From: Glaciecola punicea ACAM 611
GTDB taxonomy: Bacteria > Pseudomonadota > Gammaproteobacteria > Enterobacterales > Alteromonadaceae
Direction: 5' to 3'
DNA: 64,000 nt
NCBI RefSeq assembly: GCF_000252165.1
Contig: NZ_BAET01000028.1
Coordinates: 62,001-126,000, forward strand
Every line of letters begins with the position of its first letter. The first letter of the stretch is position 1. The position numbers were made by a program, and so were the translations under genes. Below the pieces are notes generated by a model that worked only from the letters and a program-made list of their open reading frames with translations, made no database searches and had not been told where the DNA came from. Of the stretch, positions 1 through 8,183 are shown one piece after another.

Positions 1-1
1 T

Positions 2-115
2 GAACGTATAGGCGACAGATGCAAAAATATCTGTGAGTACGTCATTTATTTAACTTATGGTCGAGATTTACACAGCTCTAGCATGAAAAAAACGGTCAAG
101 AAGCTCTTAAAATAA
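2..115 (+). CDS. phoU: PhoU, phosphate signalling protein (3' end only)
   Basis: The window opens inside a reading frame that is open from base 2 to a TAA at 113-115. It encodes ERIGDRCKNICEYVIYL, then a lysine-rich tail. The ERIGDRxxNICE motif is the conserved metal-binding helix near the C-terminus of PhoU, the helical-bundle protein that links the Pst phosphate transporter to the PhoR/PhoB two-component system. Only the last 37 residues are present, so the rest of the gene, and probably the pst operon, lies to the left. The tail is slightly shorter than in E. coli. Identification rests on this one motif, which is distinctive. Confidence 0.85.
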   Translation, partial: ERIGDRCKNICEYVIYLTYGRDLHSSSMKKTVKKLLK

Positions 116-306
116 ACTAACTTTCGCTGCCTTTTCGAGCAAACGAAGGTTTTGGCTTGCGGTTTGCCCTAATTAATTGCCTCTGGCACAGGCTTGCCTA
201 TATCCACCACGCAAACCAAGGTTGGCGTGCAATAATGGCTTGGTAACAAGCTCGTGCACGTGCTAACCTTAGATTATTAAGACACTTTGATTTAGCGTGT
301 GTACTT

Positions 307-1218
307 TTGCGATTACCCAATTTAAAACATCTTTACTACTTAAGTGTATTGCACAAAGAGCAGCATTTTGCCCGCGCGGCCCAAAAATGCAGTGTGAGTC
401 AATCAACCCTTAGTGCGGCCATTCAAAACCTCGAAGATTCTATTGGCCAACAGCTTCTTGAAAGAGAGCATAAAACCTTTGTGTTCACCTACTTTGGTGA
501 AGCTCTTGTCGAAAAAAGTAGGGACTTGTTAAACCAAACACAAGACTGGATAGCCTTTGCACAGTCGTCTGGCGATTGGCAGGCCGGGAATATAAAAATA
601 GGCGTCATCCCCACGATCGCGCCATTTTTGTTTGAACAGCTCGTTAATACCTTGCAGCAAAATTTACCCAAACTAACGCTACAGTTATTAGAAGATACCA
701 CTGATAATCTAACGGATCTTCTAATAAAAGGTGATGTTGACTTGTTGATGTTGGCCTTGCCCATGAAAACACCAGGCTGCAAACAGCTATTGCTGGGTCA
801 AGACCCGTTTCATTTAATTGCGCACAAAGACAAAGCAAAGCAGCTGCCTAAAAACGTACAAATTGAACAGCTCCCGCTAAACAGTATTTTCTTGCTGCAA
901 AAAGAGCATTGTTTAACTGGACATGCTATAAGCGCCTGCGGTTTAGCGCATAAAGCGCAGGTGAGTTCCTTAACCGCAAGCAGTTTGTACACCCTAGTCA
1001 CGCTGGTGAACAGCCAGATGGGATTTACCTTCATGCCTGCTATGGCACTGCAGCACGGCATTTTAAATGGCACAAACGTAGAGGCCATGGCGGTGACCAA
1101 CAATGCTTTTCGGGAAATTGGTTTAGTATGGCGAAACGGCACTACCCGCGTGCAGTTGTTTAGAGCAATAGCAACCTTGCTTGCGCCCCTTATGCCAAAG
1201 CCTGCATTGTTAAGGTAA
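307..1218 (+). CDS. oxyR: OxyR, LysR-type peroxide sensor/regulator
   Basis: This 303-residue LysR-family regulator has an N-terminal winged helix-turn-helix (about residues 1-60) and a substrate-binding-type sensor domain. The pair that identifies OxyR is present: Cys202 and Cys211 in CLTGHAISAC, the same C-x8-C spacing as E. coli Cys199/Cys208, which form a disulfide on reaction with H2O2. The start is a TTG at 307 with no clear Shine-Dalgarno. It was chosen because RLPNLKHLYYL aligns with the first residues of E. coli OxyR and no ATG is available nearby. The regulator acts in the cytoplasm on peroxide-defence genes. The peroxiredoxin-glutaredoxin gene at 2861 is a likely target, but a ketoacyl synthase gene lies between them. 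No classical ATAG-rich OxyR site was recognised with confidence. Confidence 0.88.
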   Translation: MRLPNLKHLYYLSVLHKEQHFARAAQKCSVSQSTLSAAIQNLEDSIGQQLLEREHKTFVFTYFGEALVEKSRDLLNQTQDWIAFAQSSGDWQAGNIKIGVIPTIAPFLFEQLVNTLQQNLPKLTLQLLEDTTDNLTDLLIKGDVDLLMLALPMKTPGCKQLLLGQDPFHLIAHKDKAKQLPKNVQIEQLPLNSIFLLQKEHCLTGHAISACGLAHKAQVSSLTASSLYTLVTLVNSQMGFTFMPAMALQHGILNGTNVEAMAVTNNAFREIGLVWRNGTTRVQLFRAIATLLAPLMPKPALLR

Positions 1219-1278
1219 ATTTTGCGCCGATGAGGCTAGTCAAAAGTCTTAAAAGTATAATACGTCGATTGCCCGCTC

Positions 1279-1304
1279 ATTTGCATATAGTTATGTATGC
1301 AAAT
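1279..1304. promoter_or_regulatory. Perfect 9-bp inverted repeat upstream of the KASIII gene
   Basis: The arms ATTTGCATA (1279-1287) and TATGCAAAT (1296-1304) are perfect reverse complements around an 8-nt centre. The element sits about 120 bp upstream of the ketoacyl synthase start and 60 bp after oxyR. It has no following T-run, so an operator is more likely than a terminator. The binding protein is unknown. Confidence 0.45.
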
Positions 1305-1319
1305 ATAGAATAAACCTAG

Positions 1320-1333
1320 TATGCTTGAGCATA
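1320..1333. promoter_or_regulatory. Second small palindrome upstream of the KASIII gene
   Basis: TATGC (1320-1324), TTGA, GCATA (1329-1333). The TATGC half-site is shared with the larger inverted repeat 16 bp to the left. This suggests two copies of one operator type, but a 5-bp arm is short and could be chance. Confidence 0.3.
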
Positions 1334-1421
1334 TACAGACAGCTTTGAACACTATTACTCAGGTTAGGCGCTTAAACAACCCGAATATTAGCTCACCATC
1401 GGCAATTAAATAGGAGTAAAT

Positions 1422-2543
1422 ATGCAACAAGTTGTGATCAGCGGTTCTGGTTTATGGACACCCAAACATAGTATAAGCAACGAAGAGCTAATTAACTCGT
1501 ATAACGATTATGCTGATTATTATAACGAGCAAAATAAAACGCAAATCGACTCAGGGCAGTTGTCTGCTAAGCCCCATTCAAGCGCTGAATTTGTTGAAAA
1601 AGCCTCGGGTATTAAAAGCCGCTATATATTTGAAAAAAAAGGCGTGCTCGACATTCACAGAATGCGCCCACTACTGCCATGCCGGGCTGATAACGAACTA
1701 TCTCAGCAGGCTGAAATTGGGCTAGAAGCAGCCCAAAAAGCCCTTGCCAGCGCCAATAAAACTGCCGCAGACATCGACGCTATCATCGTTGCATGCGCCT
1801 ACACTCAGCGTTCTTATCCTGCTATTGCCATTGAAATACAAGAAGCGCTAGGCGTCAAAGGATTCGGTTTTGATATGCTAGTAGCCTGCTCTGCAGCCAC
1901 ATTTGGGATGCATAGAGCTTATGAAATGGTGGCTGCTGGCACTGCCAGAGCAATATTAGTGATTAACCCTGAGTTAGTATCACCACAAATAGATTACACC
2001 GATCGCGACAGCCATTTTATTTTTGGCGATGTGGCTACTGCCGTTGTGCTTGAAAGCGCAGAAACGGTTAGCAGTGAGCATGCTTACAATATCTTAAGCA
2101 CAAGAGCGATGACCCAGTACTCTAATAATATACGTTCTAATTTTGGCTATATAACGCATGCCACTGATGAAGACCCTTATGGACCAGATAAGCTTTTTCA
2201 CCAAGAAGGACGCAAAGTATTTAAAGAAGTATGCCCCTTAGCGGCGCAGCATATAACTGAACATCTGGCTGCTCATGAGCTTGTGCCACAAGATTTACGC
2301 AGATGGTGGCTACATCAGGCCAATATAAATATGAATACCTTAATAAGTAAGCGATTATTGGGCCGAGAAGCTACCACCGATGAAGCCCCAGTAGTACTAG
2401 ATACTTATGCAAACACTGCTTCAGCGGGCTCTGTGATTGCTTTTAACCTGCATAACCATGACTTGCAGCGCGGTGATTATGGAATTTTATGTTCATTTGG
2501 CGCAGGCTATTCTATTGGCAGCTTACTGGTCCAAAAACGCTAA
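1422..2543 (+). CDS. 3-oxoacyl-ACP synthase III family protein (KASIII/FabH-like)
   Basis: The 373-residue protein has a thiolase fold of the KASIII type. The Claisen-condensation triad is visible: Cys156 in LVACSAATF, His298 in WWLHQANIN and Asn331 in DTYANTASAGS. Enzymes of this type condense an acyl-CoA or acyl-ACP with malonyl-ACP to start fatty-acid synthesis. It is longer than housekeeping FabH (about 317 aa), with an inserted segment near residues 25-85. It resembles the second, FabH2-type synthases of Pseudomonas and marine gammaproteobacteria, which prefer medium-chain acyl-CoA; that specificity is inferred. The ATG at 1422 has a good ribosome-binding site (TAGGAGT). The gene stands alone between oxyR and the peroxiredoxin, behind two palindromes that may be its operator. 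Confidence 0.85.
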   Translation: MQQVVISGSGLWTPKHSISNEELINSYNDYADYYNEQNKTQIDSGQLSAKPHSSAEFVEKASGIKSRYIFEKKGVLDIHRMRPLLPCRADNELSQQAEIGLEAAQKALASANKTAADIDAIIVACAYTQRSYPAIAIEIQEALGVKGFGFDMLVACSAATFGMHRAYEMVAAGTARAILVINPELVSPQIDYTDRDSHFIFGDVATAVVLESAETVSSEHAYNILSTRAMTQYSNNIRSNFGYITHATDEDPYGPDKLFHQEGRKVFKEVCPLAAQHITEHLAAHELVPQDLRRWWLHQANINMNTLISKRLLGREATTDEAPVVLDTYANTASAGSVIAFNLHNHDLQRGDYGILCSFGAGYSIGSLLVQKR

Positions 2544-2857
2544 ATGCCTTTGTTATTCGATATCGGCTTCGGCTTTAGGTTTCATCATTACTACTGATCA
2601 GTTTGCAATGCTTGACCGCATTGCGCTATCAATGCCATGTTAAATCACAAATGGCCGGATAACTTCCGTGAGTTTCAAAATAGAAGTCAGAGCAGAATAT
2701 GCCAAAAACAGCTGAATTGTTTGGGATCACAAGTCCCACTCTATATTCGCTTATAGATAAATACCAGTTAGACGATTTGAAGGCGGGTTCTTAGTCGCCA
2801 CACTCACATTAAGGTAGTATATTAAGGCTATCTTTGTTTATTAATATTTAAGGACAC
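2544..2857. other. Gene-free interval before the peroxiredoxin gene
   Basis: These 314 bp hold no convincing gene. A short reading frame at the left edge is out of frame with the synthase and lacks a ribosome-binding site. The right half should contain the promoter of the peroxiredoxin gene; TAGTAT/TATATT around 2815-2822 could be a -10 element. I could not place an OxyR operator by eye. Confidence 0.5.
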
Positions 2858-2860
2858 ATG

Positions 2861-3610
2861 ATGACACATCCTGCCGAAGTAAAAAATATGGAAGGTAAAG
2901 CAGTACCACAAGCAAGTTGGCCTACTCGCGTTGGCCAGGAATGGAAAAAACTGACTAGCGACGACTTGTTTGCCAATAAAAAAGTAGTGGTATTTTCGTT
3001 ACCGGGTGCATATACGCCTACCTGTTCATCAACCCATTTGCCGCGTTACAACCAGCTTGCAGGCTTATTCAAAAAGCATGGTGTGGACAATATTTGCTGT
3101 ATTTCGGTTAACGATACCTTTGTAATGAATGCTTGGTTAGCCGATCAAGAAGCCGATAATATTACGGTCGTGCCCGACGGCAACGGTAAATTCACATTCG
3201 ACATGGGCATGCTAGTAGACAAAGAAGATTTAGGCTTTGGCAAGCGCAGCTGGCGTTATTCTATGCTGGTGAATAACGGCATTGTGGAGAAAATGTTTAT
3301 TGAGCCAAATAAACCAGGCGACCCCTTTGAAGTGTCAGACGCCGACACGATGCTCAATTATTTAGCGCCCGGTGAAGGCGCACCAGCTGAAGTGTCTTTG
3401 TTTACCAAGCCAAACTGCCCTTTTTGCGTAGATGCAAAAGCACTGCTAACTAAACACGGCTACGATTATGAAGAAATTGTGCTTGGCAAAGACGCTAGCT
3501 TGTCTTCTCTAAAAGCAGTGAGCGGCCGGGATACGGTACCGCAGGTATTTATAGGCGGTAAACACATAGGCGGAAGCGATGATTTAGAAGCGTACTTCGC
3601 TGCAAAGTAA
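2861..3610 (+). CDS. Peroxiredoxin-glutaredoxin hybrid (Prx5-Grx)
   Basis: A fusion of a Prx5-type peroxiredoxin and a glutaredoxin, about 250 residues. The peroxidatic Cys lies in PGAYTPTCSSTHLPRY (about residue 55). The C-terminal glutaredoxin has the redox motif CPFC (about residues 186-189) and TVPQVFIGG, the glutathione-binding loop. Hybrids of this kind, known from Haemophilus and Chromatium, reduce H2O2 and alkyl peroxides with glutathione directly. Two ATGs lie in tandem (2858 and 2861). AAGGA is 6 nt before the second and only 3 nt before the first, so 2861 is preferred. A strong terminator follows at 3637. In many gammaproteobacteria this gene adjoins oxyR; here one gene separates them. 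Confidence 0.92.
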   Translation: MTHPAEVKNMEGKAVPQASWPTRVGQEWKKLTSDDLFANKKVVVFSLPGAYTPTCSSTHLPRYNQLAGLFKKHGVDNICCISVNDTFVMNAWLADQEADNITVVPDGNGKFTFDMGMLVDKEDLGFGKRSWRYSMLVNNGIVEKMFIEPNKPGDPFEVSDADTMLNYLAPGEGAPAEVSLFTKPNCPFCVDAKALLTKHGYDYEEIVLGKDASLSSLKAVSGRDTVPQVFIGGKHIGGSDDLEAYFAAK

Positions 3611-3636
3611 GTAGCGTAGTGCTTGCTAGTTATCCT

Positions 3637-3663
3637 AAAAGAGCCTACGTTGGCTCTTTTTTT
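3637..3663 (+). terminator. Rho-independent terminator after the Prx-Grx gene
   Basis: The stem AAAAGAGCC/GGCTCTTTT closes a 6-nt loop and is followed by a continuous T-run. It ends the peroxiredoxin transcript 27 nt after the stop codon. Confidence 0.9.
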
Positions 3664-3699
3664 CGATCTTTTACTGACCCAATTTAAGGTACGAATTTC

Positions 3700-4842
3700 A
3701 TGACCATACTAGTTTGTTTACGAAACAGCTTTGCTGCTAAAAAGGCGCTCTTTTGCTATTCACTGGTTCATTTGCTGTTGTGTTCGCCTGTGGCATCTGC
3801 TGTTCAAGATAGACCTAATTCGAGCCAAAAAATGCAGACCTTATTTGTGCAGTCGCAGGGCTTTTTCAATATTTATGCGGATGAATTAGGGCCGGTAAAA
3901 GCCTGCGATGAGACCTTTACCAATGGCGTGAAGGTTTGCTATGAAAACCTTAAAAACGACGGTAATGCCCCTTTTGTATTACTGCCTAGACTTTCTCCTA
4001 GCATGGATGAACCTAAAGGTGTGGTAGTGTTGTTTCATGGTTTAAGTGATTCTCCGTATTTCATAAGTTCAATAGGCGAGTTTTTGCGCAACCAAGGCTT
4101 TGTGGTAATAGCGCCGCTTATTCCTGGCCATGGCAAACTAAACGCCGATGCCGACATGCAAGATCCGCAGCTCAAAACAAGATGGGTGGCGCATACAAAC
4201 AGCGTAATGGCGGTTGCCCGAGATATGGCAGCGTCAGCGGACTTGCCCATTGTGGTGGGCGGATTCTCTGCAGGAGGTACATTTGCCACCTATTACACAC
4301 TTAACAACCCTCACGAGACTGCAGCGCTGTTGCTATTTTCGGGTGCCCTTGAGCTTTCTGGCTCTGCTGAGTCAATGTCAAAAATTTGGGGCATGAAGAC
4401 ATTGGCAACGTGGCTAGATGGTAAGTATGAAACCCTTGGTGCACACCCTTTCAAGTACCCTTCAGTGGCCAGTTATGCTGGGCTGGTGCTAATGGATCTT
4501 CTGCATGATATTAGAGGTATATTGAAAACTAAGCAAATAAACAAGCCTATTTTTGCTGCGCATTCAATGGCCGACAAGGTAACTTTGTTTAATGGGGTTG
4601 AAGCACTGACCCAACAAATGAAAGGCGAGCATACTATATTCAAAATTGATGAGTCGTATGATTTATGCCATGCCGACTTGCCCATGAGTTCAGCGCAAAT
4701 CGTTAATCTAACCTTTGATAAGACTAAAATAAATGAAAATGAAAAGTGCTCGATGCCTCAGACTAACCCAGTGCATAGGAAAATGCTAATGATGTTGGAC
4801 ATTTTCTTATCCGAGACATTAGCAAAACAAAATGATGTATAG
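3700..4842 (+). CDS. Secreted alpha/beta hydrolase (esterase/lipase-like)
   Basis: This 380-residue protein has an N-terminal hydrophobic segment (about residues 17-34, ending near VASA), consistent with a signal peptide. The alpha/beta-hydrolase core has an oxyanion-hole HG at 113-114 (LFHGLSDSP), nucleophile Ser190 in GGFSAGG, and candidate Asp292 (SMADKVT) and His324 (LCHADLP). It resembles carboxylesterases and monoacylglycerol lipases; the substrate cannot be told from sequence. The ATG at 3700 follows TAAGGT at a usable distance. Both flanks are unrelated genes: a terminator lies on the left and a 394-bp gap on the right, so it is probably transcribed alone. Confidence 0.75.
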   Translation: MTILVCLRNSFAAKKALFCYSLVHLLLCSPVASAVQDRPNSSQKMQTLFVQSQGFFNIYADELGPVKACDETFTNGVKVCYENLKNDGNAPFVLLPRLSPSMDEPKGVVVLFHGLSDSPYFISSIGEFLRNQGFVVIAPLIPGHGKLNADADMQDPQLKTRWVAHTNSVMAVARDMAASADLPIVVGGFSAGGTFATYYTLNNPHETAALLLFSGALELSGSAESMSKIWGMKTLATWLDGKYETLGAHPFKYPSVASYAGLVLMDLLHDIRGILKTKQINKPIFAAHSMADKVTLFNGVEALTQQMKGEHTIFKIDESYDLCHADLPMSSAQIVNLTFDKTKINENEKCSMPQTNPVHRKMLMMLDIFLSETLAKQNDV

Positions 4843-5236
4843 TCTGGGCATTTACACTAGATCTTAGCGCTTGAAGCCACTGTTTCGACCTGTGATCATA
4901 CTCGTGGCAAGCTGTTGTTATATTTCTTTTGAATGCTATGCCCGCTGTAGCTTCAGTCAAGTAATTAATGCAACGCAAGCTATTTGAAAATGAGTGTTCA
5001 TGAATATCAACGTTTGTTTTGACAACCGTCTAGTACATACTCCTGCATTTTTTTCCTTAAAAACAGCGCCTATGGACAAATAATTTTAAGGGCTTATTAA
5101 AAAAGAAATATGAATATCAGGAACCTATAGGAAGTCTTTGTTAAAATTTGGTTAAATAGTGACTTTTAAGCGCATTTATACAATAATACGCGGCTTCTTT
5201 GAGCTTAAAATAAAATATTAAAATAGAGATTTACAC
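4843..5236. other. Gene-free interval between hydrolase and SapC-family gene
   Basis: This is 394 bp of AT-rich sequence with no credible reading frame, no T-run terminator after the hydrolase and no RNA gene that I recognise. The right part is presumably the promoter region of the next gene. Confidence 0.5.
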
Positions 5237-6010
5237 ATGGCTACTAATTACGTTCCCCTTGATAAAGAAAAGCACAGTGCATTAAAAGTTGTACCAAAAG
5301 TTAATTTTGACATGGTGGCTAATACCCATTTAGCCGCTACCACTATTCGTGAATATGCGCAGCTAGCAGGCTCTATGCCGCTGGTGTTTATTGAAGATCC
5401 AAAATCTAAAAATGTGCATTCTGTGGCAATGCTCGGGTTAGAGCAAGGCCAAAACTTGTTTTATGCTGAAGGACGCTGGCAGGGACCCCACGTACCAATG
5501 AATATTCAGCGTTACCCTTTTGACATACGTCCAGACGGTGACCGCCTTGGTTTATATATCGATGAGAACAGTGAGTTGCTAAGCGACGAAGGTCAGCCCT
5601 TGTTCACAGAAGCGGGCGAGGCTAGCGATTTTCTTAAAAATCGTCAGCAATTTTTAACCGAACTGGCTAATAGTGAAGTACAAAATCAGCGTTTTATAAA
5701 GCAACTCCAAGCGCTAGAATTACTGGAAGTAATCCAAATTCGTATTGCGTACAGCAGCGGCCAAGCGCGCAATGTGACGGGTATTTTGTCAATAGACGAG
5801 AAAAAACTTATCGCTTTAGCCGATGACAAAGTGCTAGAACTGCATAAGTCTGGTTTTTTAGGCGCAGCATATTCGACCATGCTGTCTTTAGGTCAGTTAA
5901 ATCGTTTAGTTGAGCTGTCGAACAAAACAGACAACCCGATAAAGTCAATTCAAATAGCGCCAGCGACGCCTGCAGCAACCCCTGACGTTGAGCAAGCGCC
6001 AATTGCTTAA
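5237..6010 (+). CDS. SapC family protein
   Basis: The 257-residue protein matches the SapC family: N-terminal YVPLDKEKHSALKV, then MPLVFIEDPKS and a central FYAEGRWQGPHVPMNIQRYPF segment followed by DGDRLGLYIDENS. The family is named for an S-layer-associated protein of Campylobacter but is widespread in marine gammaproteobacteria without S-layers, and its function there is not established. No signal peptide is seen. The C-terminus is Ala/Pro-rich (about residues 238-257). It stands alone just upstream of the dcw cluster, from which the terminator at 6054 separates it. Confidence 0.75.
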   Translation: MATNYVPLDKEKHSALKVVPKVNFDMVANTHLAATTIREYAQLAGSMPLVFIEDPKSKNVHSVAMLGLEQGQNLFYAEGRWQGPHVPMNIQRYPFDIRPDGDRLGLYIDENSELLSDEGQPLFTEAGEASDFLKNRQQFLTELANSEVQNQRFIKQLQALELLEVIQIRIAYSSGQARNVTGILSIDEKKLIALADDKVLELHKSGFLGAAYSTMLSLGQLNRLVELSNKTDNPIKSIQIAPATPAATPDVEQAPIA

Positions 6011-6053
6011 GTGATCAATAGCGATTACCACGTTGTTATCTTAAAAATATTGT

Positions 6054-6077
6054 AAAAAACCGCTAAGGCGGTTTTTT
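6054..6077 (+). terminator. Rho-independent terminator after the SapC-family gene
   Basis: AAAAAACCGC, loop TAAG, GCGGTTTTTT: a 10-bp perfect stem ending in a T-run. It insulates the dcw promoter from upstream transcription. The A-run on the other side would also allow function on the minus strand. Confidence 0.9.
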
Positions 6078-6292
6078 ACGTCAGTAATGTTACGCCCGCA
6101 ACAAAGCGAGCTAAATAAGTTTTAAAAAACAAGAACTAATGACCGCAACGTTTACTTTTCAATCTATAACCTTTATTTTATAAATTACCCCTAAGTATAT
6201 GATAAATATGGTTACTTAACACGAATATAAATTTGGATCTGAACATAAGATTTCTCTAGGTGTATTTTATACGCCATAAAGTGTAAATAAAC

Positions 6293-6322
6293 TTGACATT
6301 AAGCGTTGAAAGTCAATAAACT
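6293..6322 (+). promoter_or_regulatory. Putative sigma-70 promoter of the dcw cluster (Pmra)
   Basis: A perfect -35 TTGACA (6293-6298), an 18-bp spacer and the -10 TAAACT (6317-6322) lie immediately upstream of the MraZ boxes and about 120 bp before mraZ. The position matches the mra promoter known from E. coli, which drives much of the division cluster. The rest of the 6078-6445 interval holds no gene. Confidence 0.65.
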
Positions 6323-6331
6323 GTCAAATAG

Positions 6332-6355
6332 TGGGAGAAAGTGGTAAAAAAGGGT
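6332..6355 (+). promoter_or_regulatory. MraZ-binding repeats (three 10-bp spaced boxes)
   Basis: TGGGA (6332), TGGTA (6342) and AGGGT (6351-6355) recur about every 10 bp in GTGGGAGAAAGTGGT and the following A-run and GGG. MraZ represses its own operon by binding TGGGN repeats spaced by 5 nt just downstream of Pmra. The second and third boxes are imperfect, but position and period fit. Confidence 0.7.
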
Positions 6356-6445
6356 TTATTTATACTTTGTTCTTTTATCAACTGTGGCAGCCAGTTTAAT
6401 AATAAAAATAACATGAGCTACTAACAACTAAAAAGGCTAGGGGTA

Positions 6446-6904
6446 ATGTTCCGCGGCGCTAACGCAATCAATCTTGACACAAAAGGTCGTTTGACGGTTC
6501 CCACAAGATACCGTCAATCCCTTATGGATGATTGCCAGGGACAGCTGGTCTGTACGGTTGATAATCGACAATCCTGTTTACTACTTTACCCACTCCCAGA
6601 GTGGGATATTATTGAAGAAAAACTAAGTAAATTTTCGACCATGAATTCCGATGAAAGGCGCATTCAGCGTTTGCTTATTGGTTATGCAACCGACGTAGAA
6701 ATGGATAAAAGTGGCCGTGTGCTAGTCGCACCTACGCTAAGGCAATATGCCAATCTTGATAAAGAGATTATGTTAGTGGGTCAGCGTAATCGTATTGAAA
6801 TTTGGTCACAAAGCACATGGTTTGCACAAGTAGCAGAAGATCTTAAAATAGAGCAAACGGGCGACTACGAGCAGTCCGAAAGACTTCAGGACTTCTCTTT
6901 ATGA
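6446..6904 (+). CDS. mraZ: MraZ, transcriptional regulator of the dcw cluster
   Basis: The 152-residue protein contains two AbrB-like/SpoVT-like MraZ repeats. The first has MFRGANAINLDTKGRLTVP; the second, around residues 80-120, has ATDVEMDKSGRVLVAP. The paired DxKGR/DxSGR motifs are diagnostic. It forms a ring-shaped oligomer on DNA and represses the operon that it heads. The ATG at 6446 follows TAGGGGT. Its stop overlaps the rsmH start (ATGA), which couples translation of the two. The boxes at 6332-6355 are the presumed autoregulatory site. Confidence 0.97.
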   Translation: MFRGANAINLDTKGRLTVPTRYRQSLMDDCQGQLVCTVDNRQSCLLLYPLPEWDIIEEKLSKFSTMNSDERRIQRLLIGYATDVEMDKSGRVLVAPTLRQYANLDKEIMLVGQRNRIEIWSQSTWFAQVAEDLKIEQTGDYEQSERLQDFSL

Positions 6905-7866
6905 AAAAAGCCATACCCGAACAAGCCAACGCAAGTGCGACACTCTCGCACCGTTCTGTGTTGCTGCAAGAATCCATTGCAGCCCTTGACATCAAAGCTA
7001 ACGGTATATACATAGACGCGACCTTTGGCCGCGGCGGTCACAGCCGCGCTATTTTAAGCCAGTTGGGTGACAGCGGCCGTCTCATAGCTCTAGACCGTGA
7101 CCCACAGGCTATTGAAGCTGGAGCAAGCCTTGCTAGCGACCAGCGATTTAGTATTCATCATTGTGCATTTGCCAACATTAAGACCGTTGTAAACGATCTT
7201 GGTTTATATGGCAAAATAGACGGCGTATTAATGGATATTGGCGTATCGTCTCCTCAGCTAGACGATGCCAAGCGCGGGTTCAGCTTTCAAAAAGATGGTC
7301 CACTTGACATGCGTATGGACACCGGTTCTGGTGTAAGCGCAGCACAGTGGTTAAATACCGCCAGCCTTAGCGAGATCGCTACAGTCATCAAGCAATACGG
7401 AGAAGAAAAGTTTGGCACGCGCATTGCTCATGCAGTACTAGAACAGCGCGTTATTAAGCCCTTAGAAACTACGGCCGAATTTGCGGCATTAATAGATAAA
7501 GCCGTGCCGGTCAAAGACAAGTTTAAGCACCCCGCAACACGGACCTTCCAAGGCGTGCGTATATTTATTAATGGCGAGCTTAAACAGCTTGAATTAGGAC
7601 TTGCTGAATCGGTAGACGTGCTTTGCACGGGTGGCCGTTTGGTGGTAATTAGCTTTCATTCTTTAGAAGACAGAATGGTTAAGCGTTTTATTAAAAGCCA
7701 AAGCCAAGGGCCAAAATACCCCTCAAAACTGCCGCTTACCCAAGCCGTGCTTGACCTTGGAAAAATCCTCAAGCCAATTGGTAAGGCTATCAAGCCAAGC
7801 GATGAAGAGGTGCAGCGAAATTCTAGATCGCGAAGTTCGGTGCTTAGAGCGGCCATGAAACTATGA
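6901..7866 (+). CDS. rsmH: RsmH (MraW), 16S rRNA C1402 N4-methyltransferase
   Basis: The 321-residue SAM-dependent methyltransferase has motif I DATFGRGGHSRAIL near residue 39, DGVLMDIGVSSPQLDDAKRGFSF in the middle, and the family signature GGRLVVISFHSLEDRMVK near residue 240. It modifies N4 of C1402 in the ribosomal P site. It overlaps mraZ by 4 nt at its start and ftsL by 4 nt at its end, the standard dcw arrangement. Confidence 0.97.
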   Translation: MKKAIPEQANASATLSHRSVLLQESIAALDIKANGIYIDATFGRGGHSRAILSQLGDSGRLIALDRDPQAIEAGASLASDQRFSIHHCAFANIKTVVNDLGLYGKIDGVLMDIGVSSPQLDDAKRGFSFQKDGPLDMRMDTGSGVSAAQWLNTASLSEIATVIKQYGEEKFGTRIAHAVLEQRVIKPLETTAEFAALIDKAVPVKDKFKHPATRTFQGVRIFINGELKQLELGLAESVDVLCTGGRLVVISFHSLEDRMVKRFIKSQSQGPKYPSKLPLTQAVLDLGKILKPIGKAIKPSDEEVQRNSRSRSSVLRAAMKL

Positions 7867-8183
7867 GTAAGCCAAGCACGAATTTTAATTTATTAGTGAT
7901 TGTTATGTCGGACTTGAGCCGGCATTTGTTTCTCTTGGCTTTGTTTTTTTGTGTAATCGCTTCAGCCCTTGCCGTTATTATTAGTAGCCATGAAAATAGA
8001 CAGCTTGTGATAACACAAGAGCAACTGGTAAAACAAAAGGATGCTTTAGACATTGAGTGGCGACACTTAATAATAGAGCAAAGTGCACTTACCGAGCACA
8101 ACCGTATTGAACGCGCTATGTCAGAAAAATTGGGCATGAAAAGGCCTACCCGCGAAGACGAAGTCTTACTGAGGGTGAAATAA
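7863..8183 (+). CDS. ftsL: FtsL, divisome bitopic membrane protein
   Basis: The protein has 106 residues: a short cytoplasmic N-terminus, one membrane helix (about residues 20-41, LFLLALFFCVIASALAVII) and a periplasmic coiled-coil region (about 48-90) ending in MGMKRP-like KLGMKRPTRED. This topology and the position between rsmH and ftsI identify it despite low sequence conservation. It forms the FtsQLB complex that activates septal peptidoglycan synthesis by FtsWI. Its TAA shares one base with the ftsI ATG. Confidence 0.93.
   Translation: MSKPSTNFNLLVIVMSDLSRHLFLLALFFCVIASALAVIISSHENRQLVITQEQLVKQKDALDIEWRHLIIEQSALTEHNRIERAMSEKLGMKRPTREDEVLLRVK

Noticed and set aside
2437-2643. 68-codon plus-strand frame at the end of the KASIII gene
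   Set aside because: Out-of-frame overlap with the synthase and no ribosome-binding site; its tail beyond the stop is not similar to anything I recognise.
2760-2857. OxyR operator upstream of the peroxiredoxin gene
   Set aside because: ATAG and CTAT words occur, but not with the spacing of the OxyR tetramer site; I could not support a call by eye.
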